A DNA stretch of 64,000 nt from Xanthomonas rydalmerensis (GCF_033170385.1 NZ_CP126170.1:1946001-2010000), one strand, 5' to 3'; counted from the first letter of the stretch, positions 47,601 through 55,920 are shown. Translations and numbers: made by a program. The notes: generated by a model from the sequence alone, not told the origin.

Positions 47601-47913
47601 AGTCCATGCTGATCAGCCAGCGCCCGGCGTGTTCGGCCAGGTCGTGGATCCGCACCACGTGCGGACTGGATACCAGCCGCGCCAGCAGCAGTTCCTGGCG
47701 GAAGCGGGCGAAGGCCTGCGGCCGCTGCGCCAGTTCCGGGCGCAGCAGCTTGACCGCGACGTCGATGCCCAGCGCCTGGTCGTGGGCCAGGTACACCAGA
47801 CCCATGCCGCCGATGCCGAGCAGGCGCTCGATGCGGAAGCGGCCGGCCAGCACGTCCCCCGGCGTCAGGCTTTCCTGCGCGTACAGGCCGGTGGCGGTGG
47901 CGGCGTCGCTCAT
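44677..47913 (-). CDS. Hanks-type Ser/Thr protein kinase with C-terminal TPR array
   Basis: A 1078-aa membrane protein. The kinase domain (about residues 25-285) keeps all key residues: glycine loop GIGGMGLVY, Lys55 in DVAVKLLRPEL, HRDLKPANILL with Asp149, ISDFGVACS and GTPAYLSPEQARGDALD. A single TM helix follows near residue 300 (LAIGLAATLAGAALLGAGAW). The rest is Ala/Leu/Gln-rich helical repeats, most clearly TPRs between about residues 690 and 950 (GDYPQALQAFRGALTAWRAL; TLNNIGFAHFQLGDLDSAQA). With one TM segment, the TPR part should be periplasmic. Four-nt overlaps join it to the FHA-GAF gene before it and the histidine kinase gene after it. Confidence 0.94.
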   Translation of the reverse strand: MSDAATATGLYAQESLTPGDVLAGRFRIERLLGIGGMGLVYLAHDQALGIDVAVKLLRPELAQRPQAFARFRQELLLARLVSSPHVVRIHDLAEHAGRWLISMDYVEGESLEARLQREERLDVDTALRIAGDIARGLQAAHARGVVHRDLKPANILLQRGGDALISDFGVACSMASSGLGATLGNVIGTPAYLSPEQARGDALDPRSDLYALGLILYEMLAGQVPFAGGTLSETLAQRMLREPPRVDRLRADVPGWLVRLLQRLLRPQPRDRLQHAGEVIVAIERRQLPRDRRRWRRLAIGLAATLAGAALLGAGAWQWQAQSASAPPPVVAVQPLPRLLVLPLAGDPGNAEQRLALGAWLRGSLGETLTVVDDARTRQALRQYDPTGQAPLDVAALRRLASAQRVLQPSLQRQGAGWRLQALLHPASGAAQRLDGPVAADPAAAYAAWLPVASRTLLAEGTTLPDDLPAPAALQAYARGLAAQQRDDSAQALQQFAEASAQAPQSAPLRLAEVVAAQAIGEEQKAREALSARAPTAPARPRTLAMLEALRLEAEDDLAAADRTWQALATARPDDSVVQLQFARVQAQAGHLDAARDRLRALSQRDPDDPRLWLALGKLAILSGNAATAVDDDLLRAQLLFRRGRDLYGEAETVNALGVGYGRLGLAQQAQAQYLRAVELRRQVGNRRGVATSLRNLAGTLSIGGAFAEAEQQLRQAQALYVELGDRDGQAAAANELGLLAEERGDYPQALQAFRGALTAWRALGDAHGVAETLNNIGFAHFQLGDLDSAQAFWEQAARAYADLNDATGRVRTAQNLGLLATARGQWAQAQTLLTQALREAERHQMLEEVAVSRRNLAELAFWQGQRDVALTELDQAQRLFQQSRDQRGQTDIALLRAQLWLALDDPAQARLALQQVQRQAAASVSSEQRAGAALLQAQLAERDGDDAAAAAALRQAEALARASGTRLLQLQVRVQAAHDEPTLAALAADVARLGNAGLRLRYLQQALRYGAADQVAARYAQAQTLLLRGSPLFAAALHTQAAQRLDALGDHAAAQRARRAAAQAASGADVASARSTP

Positions 47914-48755
47914 GCCGGCTCCGGCTCCGCGCCGGTCTCGCGCAGCGCCTGGCGCGCGGCGATCCAGAGCGCGGCGCGCTCGCAGAAGGCTTCGAGCAAT
48001 TGCATGTCCAGCGCACCGATGGCACTTCCGGCGCGGCGGCTGTCGGCGTAGATCGCGCCGAGCACGCGCGCGCCGTCGCGCAGCGGCAGGCACAGCACCG
48101 TGCGCAGGCCGGCGGCGCAGACCGAGGCGCGCTCGGCCAGCCACGGCACGCCGCCGACGTCGTGGGCCACGGTGGCCTGGCCGTGGCGCAGGGCGCGTTG
48201 CAGGGCACCCTCGCTGCCGGCGAGCCCGCGCTGCAGCGGCAGCGGCCCGGTGCCGTGGCTGGCCGCGATGCGCTGGCCGTGCGCCTCGGCCAGGACCAGC
48301 AGGCCGCGTTCGGCCTGGGACAGTTCGACTACCGCGTCCAGGCTGGCGCCGAGCAGATCGTCGAGTCCGCCGATCTGGGCGAGCCCCTGGGTGAGCGCGG
48401 TGGCGCGATCGCAGCGGGCGCGCTGGCGGCGTTCGGCCAGTTCCGCATCGGCCGGGCTGAGCGGGGCGAACTCGGCGTAGATGTCGCCAAAGCGCAGCCA
48501 GGTCGCGGTCTCCAGCGCGATCGGCGCGGCCACGCGCACGCCATCGCGGAAGCTGCCGTTCTTGCTGCCCAGGTCGTGCAACTGCCAGTGGCCGTCGGCC
48601 TGCGGCTGCAGCCGGGCGTGCCAGCGCGACACCGAGGGATGTTCCAGTGCCAGCGCGTTGTCCGCCGCGCGGCCGATCGCCAGCGTCTGCCCGGCGGCGA
48701 GCAGCAGCGTCGGCGCCGGCGCGTCGGGCAGGTAGGCGGTCAGGCGCGCGGGCAT
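47910..48755 (-). CDS. FHA-GAF signalling protein
   Basis: A cytoplasmic protein of 281 aa. Residues of about 20-95 form an FHA phosphothreonine-binding domain (LAIGRAADNALALEHPSVSR, WHARLQ, LHDLGSKNGSFRDGVRV), with the Arg, Ser and Asn of the ligand pocket in place. Residues of about 120-265 look like a GAF domain (LGASLDAVVELSQAERGLLV; LRTVLCLPLRDGARVLGAIY). It is the first gene of the operon and overlaps the Ser/Thr kinase start by four nt, so it is likely a docking partner or substrate of that kinase. The GAF ligand is unknown. Confidence 0.93.
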   Translation of the reverse strand: MPARLTAYLPDAPAPTLLLAAGQTLAIGRAADNALALEHPSVSRWHARLQPQADGHWQLHDLGSKNGSFRDGVRVAAPIALETATWLRFGDIYAEFAPLSPADAELAERRQRARCDRATALTQGLAQIGGLDDLLGASLDAVVELSQAERGLLVLAEAHGQRIAASHGTGPLPLQRGLAGSEGALQRALRHGQATVAHDVGGVPWLAERASVCAAGLRTVLCLPLRDGARVLGAIYADSRRAGSAIGALDMQLLEAFCERAALWIAARQALRETGAEPEPA

Positions 48756-48801
48756 CGCGGGGTGTCCTCGATCGCGGTGCGGGTGACCGGTCCAGCAGTG
48801 C

Positions 48802-49638
48802 TCAAGGCGCGTAGAGACGTTGGTAGTCGATGGAGAAGCGCAGCGTCGCCGCGCCGGCCAGCAGTTCGCCGGCGGGGTTGCCTTCGCTCATGCCGGCATT
48901 CCAGGTCTGCGCGATGCCGTGGCCGGCGCGCGCCGACACCTGCTCGCGGAACCCGTCCAGCGCCACCGTGGCGGTGGTGTAGTCGGCATTGGCCAGAGCG
49001 CTCTGCACGCTGCTCAGCATGGCTGCCAGCGGCGCCGCCTCGCTGGCCGGCAGCTGCGCCACCAAGGCCTGCAGGCGGCCCAGCTTGGCGGACACCACGG
49101 TGGCGGTCGGGCGCAGGTCGTGGATCACGATGAACTGTGAGAAGCCGCCGGTGGTGCCGCGGGCACGGACGCTGCCGGGCGCGATGTCGTCGGTGATGTC
49201 GCGGAAATCGCCGCCTTCCGGGGCCTTGAACAGACGCAGGTTGCTGTCGGCGGTGTAGGCCAGCGCGTGCGTGTGCAGTTCCACATGCACGAGCCGCCGG
49301 AACGCCAGGCCGCCGCTCGGCGGCGGCGTCACCGTGACCAGCAGCGGCAACTGCGATGGCACCTGGCTGGCTTGCGTGCTGGGCAGTCGCGGCAGCAGCG
49401 CCGCGACCTGGGCCGGGGTCAGCAGTTGCGCGCTCAGGCCCAGGCTGCCTGGGTTGAGGTCGCTGGCGTCGTCGAATTCCAGCGTCAGCTCCGCCAGCGG
49501 ATACGGCCCGGCGCCGATCGTCGCCGTCGCCACGTTGCCGCTCACGTCGACCTGCACCGGCAGCGGTTGTGCGGCGAGCCCGCTGGACGCCGCCATGGCG
49601 CAGAACAGCAGGCAAACCCTTGCGAACATCATGTGCAT
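48802..49638 (-). CDS. Secreted protein of unknown function
   Basis: A 278-aa predicted exported protein that I do not recognise. The ATG at 49638 has AGGGGG six nt upstream and opens a signal peptide (MHMMFARVCLLFCAMAASSG, then LAAQP). The N-terminal part reads like a beta-sandwich (VQVDVSGNVATATIG; LAELTLEFDDASDLNPGSLG). A middle segment (FSQFIVIHDLRP) and a helical C-terminal part (LGRLQALVAQLPASEAAPLA) follow. It is divergent from the subtilisin-like protease gene across a 232-nt region, so the two may share regulation. It lies upstream of the FHA operon on the same strand, with a 46-nt gap. Confidence 0.75.
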   Translation of the reverse strand: MHMMFARVCLLFCAMAASSGLAAQPLPVQVDVSGNVATATIGAGPYPLAELTLEFDDASDLNPGSLGLSAQLLTPAQVAALLPRLPSTQASQVPSQLPLLVTVTPPPSGGLAFRRLVHVELHTHALAYTADSNLRLFKAPEGGDFRDITDDIAPGSVRARGTTGGFSQFIVIHDLRPTATVVSAKLGRLQALVAQLPASEAAPLAAMLSSVQSALANADYTTATVALDGFREQVSARAGHGIAQTWNAGMSEGNPAGELLAGAATLRFSIDYQRLYAP

Positions 49639-49870
49639 CTGAAACCCCCTGTTGCATGTGCCGGCACCGCGCACCGCACCCCGCGTTTCGCCCGACGACG
49701 CGGCGAGGCAGCGGCCTACGATCCGATCATACCCATCCGTACGGGCGATGCACGCGGCCCTGGGTGTTTTCACCCACGTCCGCTAGGGGCGATCCCGGAT
49801 AGGCGTCGCTGCGCCGCCGCGTCAGGCTGCAGTCACCCGCCCGTCCCGGGCCACCAACCGGAGATCCCAG

Positions 49871-51274
49871 ATGCCCATCCGTCGTCCCGCACTCGCCATC
49901 GGCATTTGCGCCGTTCTCGCCAGCGGTATCTTCGCTGGTGGCAAGGCCGAAGCCGCCGCGCATCTGGACAGCCTGCTGGAGTCCAAGCTGGCCAGCACGC
50001 CGCTGACCGACGAGCTGCAGATCGTCATCACCTACAAGCAGTCCAAGCCGGTCTCGGCGGCGCAGCTGACCGTGTTGCACGACCTGGGCATCACCCGCGG
50101 CGTCAGCATGCAGACCCTGCCGATCGCCGGTGCGCTGGCCACGCCCGAAGAGATCCTGGCGCTGGCCGAGCGCGACGACGTCGCCTCGATCTACTACAAC
50201 GCGCCGCTGCGCTACTTCAACCAGGACGCGCGCCAGGCCACCGGGGTCGACCGCGCGCAGAGCAATCCGGGCGACTTCGGCCGCACCGTGCCGTACACCG
50301 GCCGCGGTGTCGGCGTGCTGATCAACGACTCGGGCATCGACGCCACCCACCGCGACCTGGCCTATGGCGACCGTGTGGTGCAGAACGTGCTGGCCAACAC
50401 CAACCTGCACAATCTGAATTCGATGCTGCCGGTCACCTACCTGGAAGGCGTGCCGAACACCGACGCCGGCTCCGGCCACGGCACCCACTGCGCCGGCACG
50501 GTCGGCGGCAATGGCGCGCAGTCCGGCGGCAAGTACCGCGGCGTGGCGACCGGCGCCAGCCTGGTCGGCTACGGCTCCAGTGGCGTGCTGCTGATCCTGG
50601 ACGCGGTCGGCGGCCTGGACTACGCGGCGGCGCACCAGAACAGCTTCAAGGATCCGATCCGCGTCGTCAGCAACTCCTGGGGCACGTCCGGCAAGTTCGA
50701 TCCGGCCGATCCGGTCAACGTCGCCACCTACGAGCTGTACAAGCGCGGCATCGTCAGCGTGTTCGCCGCCGGCAACGACGGCCCGAAGGAGGACACCCAC
50801 AATCCGTACGCGCAGGCGCCGTGGGTGATCTCGGTCGCCGCCGGCAACGTCGACGGTACGCTGGCCGACTTCTCCTCGCGCGGCAAGGCCGGCGAGCGCG
50901 ATACCTTCACCACCGCCGATGGCAAGAGCTGGACCCACATCAACGAACCCAGCATCACCGCGCCGGGCGTGGACATCATCTCCACCCGCGCCTCCACCGG
51001 CTTGTTGCCGCCGCTGGCCGCGCAGACGGACGCCAAGCTGATCGCGCCGGCGCAGCTGCCGTTCTACACCACCATGAGCGGCACCTCGATGGCCACCCCG
51101 CATGTGGCCGGTGTGGTGGCGCTGGTGCTGGAGGCCAATCCGAACCTGACCCCGGACCAGGTCAAGGACCTGATCGAGCGCACCGCCACGCCGATGGCGG
51201 GACGTGCTTCCTGGGAAGTGGGCGCCGGCTATCTCAACGCCTACTCGGCGTTGCGCGAAGCCAGCAAGAAGTGA
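49871..51274 (+). CDS. Secreted S8 subtilisin-like serine protease
   Basis: An exported protease of 467 aa. The signal peptide is MPIRRPALAIGICAVLASGI with cleavage after GGKAEAAA. An I9-like inhibitor propeptide follows (ELQIVITYKQSKPVSAAQLT; YYNAPLRYF). The catalytic triad is intact: Asp near residue 153 (GVLINDSGIDATHRDL), His near 203 (SGHGTHCAGTVGGN) and Ser406 (MSGTSMATPHVAGVVALVLE). The oxyanion Asn lies in VSNSWGTSG. There is no large C-terminal extension, unlike autotransporter-type S8 proteases, so it is probably released by type II secretion. The Shine-Dalgarno is CGGAGA. Confidence 0.95.
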   Translation: MPIRRPALAIGICAVLASGIFAGGKAEAAAHLDSLLESKLASTPLTDELQIVITYKQSKPVSAAQLTVLHDLGITRGVSMQTLPIAGALATPEEILALAERDDVASIYYNAPLRYFNQDARQATGVDRAQSNPGDFGRTVPYTGRGVGVLINDSGIDATHRDLAYGDRVVQNVLANTNLHNLNSMLPVTYLEGVPNTDAGSGHGTHCAGTVGGNGAQSGGKYRGVATGASLVGYGSSGVLLILDAVGGLDYAAAHQNSFKDPIRVVSNSWGTSGKFDPADPVNVATYELYKRGIVSVFAAGNDGPKEDTHNPYAQAPWVISVAAGNVDGTLADFSSRGKAGERDTFTTADGKSWTHINEPSITAPGVDIISTRASTGLLPPLAAQTDAKLIAPAQLPFYTTMSGTSMATPHVAGVVALVLEANPNLTPDQVKDLIERTATPMAGRASWEVGAGYLNAYSALREASKK

Positions 51275-51276
51275 CC

Positions 51277-51309
51277 GTCTCGGGCGGACGCCCAACGTCC
51301 GCCCGAGAC
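51277..51309 (+). terminator. Long perfect hairpin after the protease gene
   Basis: A perfect 14-bp stem (GTCTCGGGCGGACG, loop CCCAA, CGTCCGCCCGAGAC) begins two nt after the protease stop. No T tract follows, so it may protect the mRNA 3' end or act as a Rho-independent stop of the GC-only type. Confidence 0.7.
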
Positions 51310-51748
51310 ACCGCAAGCGCAGTCGACCGCCGTGTCGACGCTTGCGATGCAGTCAGGACCTCCTCGCGGTTGCCTTCGATCACGCTGTCGCCGTTCGGCA
51401 GCGTGGTCGGCAGCCTCCGCGATCCCCCGTGCTGGGGCGTGCGGGGTTCCACCGCTCCCCGGAATGGCGTCCGGGAATCGGAAGGGCCCCGCACGTCCCG
51501 CATTCTTTTTTGCAGCATGGCGTGGACTGCGTCGGACCGGCGCGCCGCTGCCGGATGCTGTTGTTGCCGCATGTCGATCCCCGCTGCCTGGGACGCGTCC
51601 TGTTTCCGCTGCGGTCGTGGCGTTCATTGGATCGAGTGGCGTGTCCTACCGCGCGAGGGACGTTACCGGCAACGCCCGTTGCGGCTGAAGTCGCTGCCAG
51701 GCGTCACGTAAGCCTTGCCCGATTACCAGAAGCTCCGCGGGCGCCGCA
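51310..51748. other. Non-coding gap between protease and efflux operon
   Basis: About 440 nt between convergent genes with no recognised gene, RNA or repeat. The open frames on both strands lack Shine-Dalgarno sequences and known folds. A short run of six T residues lies near 51505-51511. Confidence 0.5.
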
Positions 51749-52747
51749 TCAGTCCTGCCGCGGATGCACGCTCACCGTCGCGGTCATGCCGGCCGCGAGC
51801 AGGGTGCCCTGCGGCACGCTGGCTGGATCGATGCGGATGCGCACCGGCACGCGCTGTGCCAGGCGGATCCAGTTGAAGGTGGGGCTGACGTCGGCCAGCA
51901 GCGAGGTACCGGTCGGGTTGTCGCTGTCGGCGATGCCGCGGGCGATGCCCTCGACCTGGCCGTGCAGCAACAGGCCGCCGCTCATCAACCGGATGTCGGC
52001 ACGGTCGCCGACATGCACGCGCGGCAGCTTGGTTTCCTCGAAGTAGCCGTAGACCCACATCGCATCGTCGCGCACCAGCGCCAGACGGGCGCCACCGGCC
52101 TGGGCGTAATCGCCCACGCGCACCTCCAGATTGGTGATGTAGCCGTCGGCGGTGGCACGGACCTGGGTGCGCTGCAGATCCAGCTCGGCCAGATCGAGCG
52201 CGGCCTGCGCTTGTTCCACCGATGCCACCGCCTGCGCCTGCGCCGCGGTGGCCTGGCCGCGCAGCGCCGCGCTGCGATGCACGTCGGCCTGGGCCGAACG
52301 CGCGGTGGCTTCGGCGTCCGAGCGCGCCTCGGCGGAGATCACCGCGGCGGCGCGTGCGCGCCGTTCGGCCTGGGCGCGGCGCATCTGGAACTCCGCCTCG
52401 CTGGCCGCCTGAGTGGCGGCCGCCGCCGACAGGCTGGCGCCGGCCGCACGCGCCTGCGCCTGCGCGACCGCGAGGTTGGCGCGGGCCTTTTCCAGGGCCA
52501 GCTCATAGCGCTTGCGGTCCACGCTGAACAACAGGTCGCCACGCTTGACGTGCTGGTTGTCGCGCACCGCCACCGCATCCACCAGGCCGGAGACGTCGGG
52601 TGCGATGCGTACGACTTCTGCGCGCACGCGGCCGTCGCGGGTCCAGGGCGAGAGCATGTAGTGGCGCCACAGCGCATGCGCCAGCAGGGCGGCGACCAGC
52701 ACCACGATGGCGGTCAGGGCGAAACGGATCAGGGCAGGGGTCTTCAT
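51749..52747 (-). CDS. HlyD/EmrA-type membrane fusion protein
   Basis: The periplasmic adaptor of an efflux system, 332 aa from the ATG at 52747. A GTG 12 nt upstream overlaps the DUF1656 stop (GTGA) and is an alternative start. One N-terminal TM helix (LTAIVVLVAALLAHALWRHY) is followed by the biotinyl-lipoyl fold (VRIAPDVSGLVDAVAVRDNQ, VKRGDLLFSVD), a long Ala-rich coiled-coil hairpin and a C-terminal barrel (DGYITNLEVRVGDYAQAGG). It fits the AaeA-like partners of FUSC pumps. It is the last gene of the operon. Confidence 0.94.
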   Translation of the reverse strand: MKTPALIRFALTAIVVLVAALLAHALWRHYMLSPWTRDGRVRAEVVRIAPDVSGLVDAVAVRDNQHVKRGDLLFSVDRKRYELALEKARANLAVAQAQARAAGASLSAAAATQAASEAEFQMRRAQAERRARAAAVISAEARSDAEATARSAQADVHRSAALRGQATAAQAQAVASVEQAQAALDLAELDLQRTQVRATADGYITNLEVRVGDYAQAGGARLALVRDDAMWVYGYFEETKLPRVHVGDRADIRLMSGGLLLHGQVEGIARGIADSDNPTGTSLLADVSPTFNWIRLAQRVPVRIRIDPASVPQGTLLAAGMTATVSVHPRQD

Positions 52748-52755
52748 GGCGGGAC

Positions 52756-52962
52756 TCACGGCAAAAGGAGCAGGCCGAGCGCGGCGAACGCGCCGACGTA
52801 GATGGCCAGACGGAACAGGGAGGGATGCCAGGCGTAGCGGTACAGGCCGGCGCGACCGGCGACCGCGTCCAGCGCCCAGGCCACCAGCAGCAGGGCCAGG
52901 CCCAGCACCAGCAGACCGGGCACGTACACTCCGGCGATCGAGAGTTCAGCGGGCAGCAGCAT
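52756..52962 (-). CDS. DUF1656 small membrane protein (AaeX-like)
   Basis: A 68-aa inner-membrane protein with two TM helices (VYVPGLLVLGLALLLVAWAL; RLAIYVGAFAALGLLLLP). This small family regularly sits between FUSC and HlyD genes, as E. coli AaeX does. The start overlaps the FUSC gene end by 17 nt. Its role in the pump is not known. Confidence 0.9.
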   Translation of the reverse strand: MLLPAELSIAGVYVPGLLVLGLALLLVAWALDAVAGRAGLYRYAWHPSLFRLAIYVGAFAALGLLLLP

Positions 52963-55120
52963 CGTCGGCTCCTGGCGTGGCGGTGGTCGGCGCCGGCGTG
53001 TCGGCCAGCGCGGCGAGAACGGAATCGGCGTCGAGCAGCGCGCCGCGCAGCAGCAACAGATGTTCGCGGGTGGCCTTCCAGCGCAGCGGGACCGCGCCTT
53101 CCACCTGGCTGGCGGTCAGCGCGGCCTCCACCCGCTGCAGCGCCTGGCGGTGCCGCTGCGGGCCGGGGTCGAGATACAGATCCGCCAATGCCTGCACCGC
53201 GGCATCCACCTCGGCGGCCAGCGCCGGCGGCAGCGTGCCTTCGGCCGCGTCACGGCGCAGCTCGACCAGGGTGCGTCCGGTTTCGTGCACCGACAGCGCC
53301 CAGCCCAGCAGGTCGCGCAGTTCGTCGCTGCCGGGCGGGGTGTGCGCGACGATCTGCTGGAACAGGTCGCGGTTGACGCTCTCCAGGCGCAGCGCCAGCC
53401 CCGACAGCGGCGCACGCGCAGCCAGCGTGGTCTGCCGCCGCAACCGCTCGAGCAGGCGCCGGCGCTGCCAGCGCGTGCCGATCACCGGCGGCACGAACAC
53501 GAAGGTCGCGCTCACCGCCAGCGTCCCCAGCAGCAAGGGCACCACACTGTTGAAGGTGGCCGCAGCGTTGAAGCTGGGCGTGGGCTGGACCGCCAGGATC
53601 GACACGAAGGCGAGGTTGGCGCCGGTGGCGAAGCCGTACAACGCCGGTTTCGAGGCCAGGTACAGGGTCACCAGCAGGAACGGCAAGGTGCCTGCGATGA
53701 ACAGACCGTAGCCGTCCATCTGCGGCAGCACCAGAAGCTGGCAGATCACGCCCAGCGCGATGCCGAACACGAAGCCGTTGAACAGCGAGCGCGCGGCAGC
53801 CGGGGCATTGGCGCTGGACGACAGGATCGCGCTCAGCGCCACCGCCTGGAACACCGCGGTGGCACCGCTGATCCAGCCGGCCTGGATCCACAGCCAGCAC
53901 ATCGTCGCCACCAATAGCGCGCTGCGCAGCGCAGTCAGTGCGGCGGCGGCGTAGTCGTTGCCGCGCAGGAACACCGCGGTGTCGCCGCCGCCGTCCTGCG
54001 GCGTGCGCCACTGCTGCGGCGCGACCAGGGTCGCTTCGGTGGCGACGTAGTCGTGCAGGTCGGCGAAGAAGCGCCGCAGCAGAGACACGCCGGTGTCGAA
54101 CGCCTCGTGCTGCGGGACGGCCAGCGGCGCACGCGCCTCGGCCGCACGCGTCGCCAGCGCATCGCGGCATGCGGCCAGCTTGCGCGCCGTGGCGGCCGCA
54201 CCCTCGCGCCCGCCACGGTCGCTGAGCGCGGCCTTGAGCGGCCGGTACAGGCCGATCAGCGCCTCGGCCACGTCCGCGCCGCCGCTGCGCAGCAGCCGGT
54301 TGATGTAGTGGTGTAGCGCCTGGAAGCTGGTCGACACCGCCATGAAGCGCTGGTTGAGCAGGCGCAGGCGGCCGCTGCGGGCCCGCGCCTCCGGATCCTC
54401 GAACACCACCGAACTGCGCAGGTCCTCGATGGTCACCGCGTCGCGCACGAAGCGCAGGTGCGCCTGCTCCATCGCCTCGCGCGGCAGCTGCCCACCAGTG
54501 GCGTCGCGGACGAAGTCCAGGAAGCCGTCGGAGGCGCGGCGCACGGTGTCGCGCAGGGTCTGGCGCAACCGGCTGGGGAACACCGCGTCGCTGACGATGC
54601 CGGTCACCAGCAGGCCCAGCACCACTTCGGTGACCCGCGCCACCACCAGGTTGAACACGTTCTGCGGCTGGTTCACCGCCGGCAGCGCGATCAGCGCCAC
54701 CGTGTAACCGGACAGCACGAAGGCATAGGCCTTGAAGTTGCGGTACAGCAGCGCGCCGCCGGTGCAGGCGCCGATCCACAGCGACAGCACCAGCACGAAC
54801 AGCACCGGCTCCTGCGGGAACAGCGCCACCATCGTCAGCGCCGCGACGCTGCCGATCAGCGTGCCCAGTATCCGGTAGAAGCCCTTGGCGAAGACCATGC
54901 CGGTCTGCCGGTGCATCACCACCACCACGGTGATCATCGCGGTCATCGGCGAGGCCAGGTCCAGGCGCAGCGCGATCCAGCCGGCCAGATAGATCGACAG
55001 CAGCGTGCGCAGCACGAACAGCCAGGCATCGCCTTCGCCGCGCAGCGCGTCGGCCAGGACGGTGCGCAGGCCCGGCGCGGGCTCGGCTGCAGCGGCGACG
55101 TTGGACTGCGGCGCGCTCAT
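52946..55120 (-). CDS. FUSC-family aromatic acid/fusaric acid-type efflux pump
   Basis: An inner-membrane transporter of 724 aa with two sets of TM helices and two cytoplasmic domains. The ATG at 55120 overlaps the MarR stop. The first TM bundle includes WIALRLDLASPMTAMITVVV, GFYRILGTLIGSVAALTMVA and FVLSGYTVALIALPAVNQPQ; the second includes RSALLVATMCWLWIQAGWIS and VFGIALGVICQLLVLPQM. The family exports aromatic carboxylates and related toxic acids (AaeB, FusC). Together with the HlyD-type adaptor it makes a plausible pump for plant phenolics; the substrate is inferred. Confidence 0.93.
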   Translation of the reverse strand: MSAPQSNVAAAAEPAPGLRTVLADALRGEGDAWLFVLRTLLSIYLAGWIALRLDLASPMTAMITVVVVMHRQTGMVFAKGFYRILGTLIGSVAALTMVALFPQEPVLFVLVLSLWIGACTGGALLYRNFKAYAFVLSGYTVALIALPAVNQPQNVFNLVVARVTEVVLGLLVTGIVSDAVFPSRLRQTLRDTVRRASDGFLDFVRDATGGQLPREAMEQAHLRFVRDAVTIEDLRSSVVFEDPEARARSGRLRLLNQRFMAVSTSFQALHHYINRLLRSGGADVAEALIGLYRPLKAALSDRGGREGAAATARKLAACRDALATRAAEARAPLAVPQHEAFDTGVSLLRRFFADLHDYVATEATLVAPQQWRTPQDGGGDTAVFLRGNDYAAAALTALRSALLVATMCWLWIQAGWISGATAVFQAVALSAILSSSANAPAAARSLFNGFVFGIALGVICQLLVLPQMDGYGLFIAGTLPFLLVTLYLASKPALYGFATGANLAFVSILAVQPTPSFNAAATFNSVVPLLLGTLAVSATFVFVPPVIGTRWQRRRLLERLRRQTTLAARAPLSGLALRLESVNRDLFQQIVAHTPPGSDELRDLLGWALSVHETGRTLVELRRDAAEGTLPPALAAEVDAAVQALADLYLDPGPQRHRQALQRVEAALTASQVEGAVPLRWKATREHLLLLRGALLDADSVLAALADTPAPTTATPGADDAAAR

Positions 55121-55614
55121 GCGGCGTCCTCGACCCCGCGCAGCAGGGTCTTCAGCAGCGCCTGCAACTGCGCCAGCGCCGCTGGATCCAGATGCCGCAC
55201 ATAGGTGTCGAGCTGGGCGCACAGGTCGGGGATCAGCGCTTCGATCAGGCGCTCGCCGGCCTCGGTCAGGCGCAGCAGCAGCATGCGCCGGTCCTGGGCG
55301 CTGGGCATGCGCTGGATCAGGCCCTTGTCAACCAGTTGGGTCGTCAGGCGGGTGATGTTGGCCGACTTTTCGCCGGCCGCGTCGCCGAGCTGGGACGGGT
55401 TCAAGGTCCCGTCCGGGCTGGCGTCGATCATCATCAGCACGTTGTATTCGGCATAGCTCAGCCCGTAGGGCCGCAACACCTCGTTGCTCTGGTCCAGGCT
55501 CAGCTTGTGCAGCAGCTTGATCAGCCGCAGCACCAGCGCGGCTTCTCGGGGGAAGTGCGGATGCTTGCGGGCGGTCACATCCAGGCGCTGCTCGGTGGCG
55601 GCGAAGCGGCTCAT
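55117..55614 (-). CDS. MarR-family regulator of the efflux operon
   Basis: A 165-aa winged-helix repressor, first gene of the operon. The core is PYGLSYAEYNVLMMIDASPD, LNPSQLGDAAGEKSANITRL and RMPSAQDRRMLLLRLTEAGE with the wing Asp-Arg-Arg. Its ATG follows an AT-rich promoter with an inverted repeat ATACA-N4-TGTAT. MarR proteins next to aromatic-acid pumps usually repress their own operon and are released by phenolic ligands; here this is inferred from the arrangement. Confidence 0.94.
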   Translation of the reverse strand: MSRFAATEQRLDVTARKHPHFPREAALVLRLIKLLHKLSLDQSNEVLRPYGLSYAEYNVLMMIDASPDGTLNPSQLGDAAGEKSANITRLTTQLVDKGLIQRMPSAQDRRMLLLRLTEAGERLIEALIPDLCAQLDTYVRHLDPAALAQLQALLKTLLRGVEDAA

Positions 55615-55642
55615 GCTTGGCTCGACATTTCGTACATGTGTA

Positions 55643-55672
55643 AATAATACATTTGTGTATTAATTTTACAGT
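55643..55672 (-). promoter_or_regulatory. MarR operon promoter and operator candidate
   Basis: An unusually AT-rich stretch upstream of the MarR-type gene. The perfect 5-bp inverted repeat ATACA-TTTG-TGTAT (55647-55660) overlaps a minus-strand -10 candidate TATTAT (55649-55644); CTGTAA lies at the -35 position. A related TACATGTGTA lies at 55633-55642. Together they fit autorepression. Confidence 0.6.
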
Positions 55673-55920
55673 AATGCTGGCTGAACGCGGCAGGTGGCAG
55701 CGGGTCGAACGCCTTGGTAGACGGTCATGTAGAGAGGCGAGCGCACGCGCGGCCATGCGCCAAGGCGCCGCGGGTTACCGTCAGCATCGCGAAGAGCGGG
55801 TTGAGGAAGCGCCTGAGTCCGGTGAAGCGCAGGTCGACGCGCAGACGCGTCCTGCGCCCGGAGTCCGGGACGTTGCGTTCGAGAAAGCGGAGCGGGTGGC
55901 GCGTCAGCGCCGTCGCATGG
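55673..55920. other. Non-coding rest of the marR-LEA14 spacer
   Basis: No gene, repeat or RNA signal was recognised between the MarR promoter and the lipoprotein stop. Both flanking genes are on the minus strand. Confidence 0.5.

Noticed and set aside
51332..51688. Open frames between the protease and efflux operon
   Set aside because: Low-complexity translations in several frames, no Shine-Dalgarno and no family resemblance.
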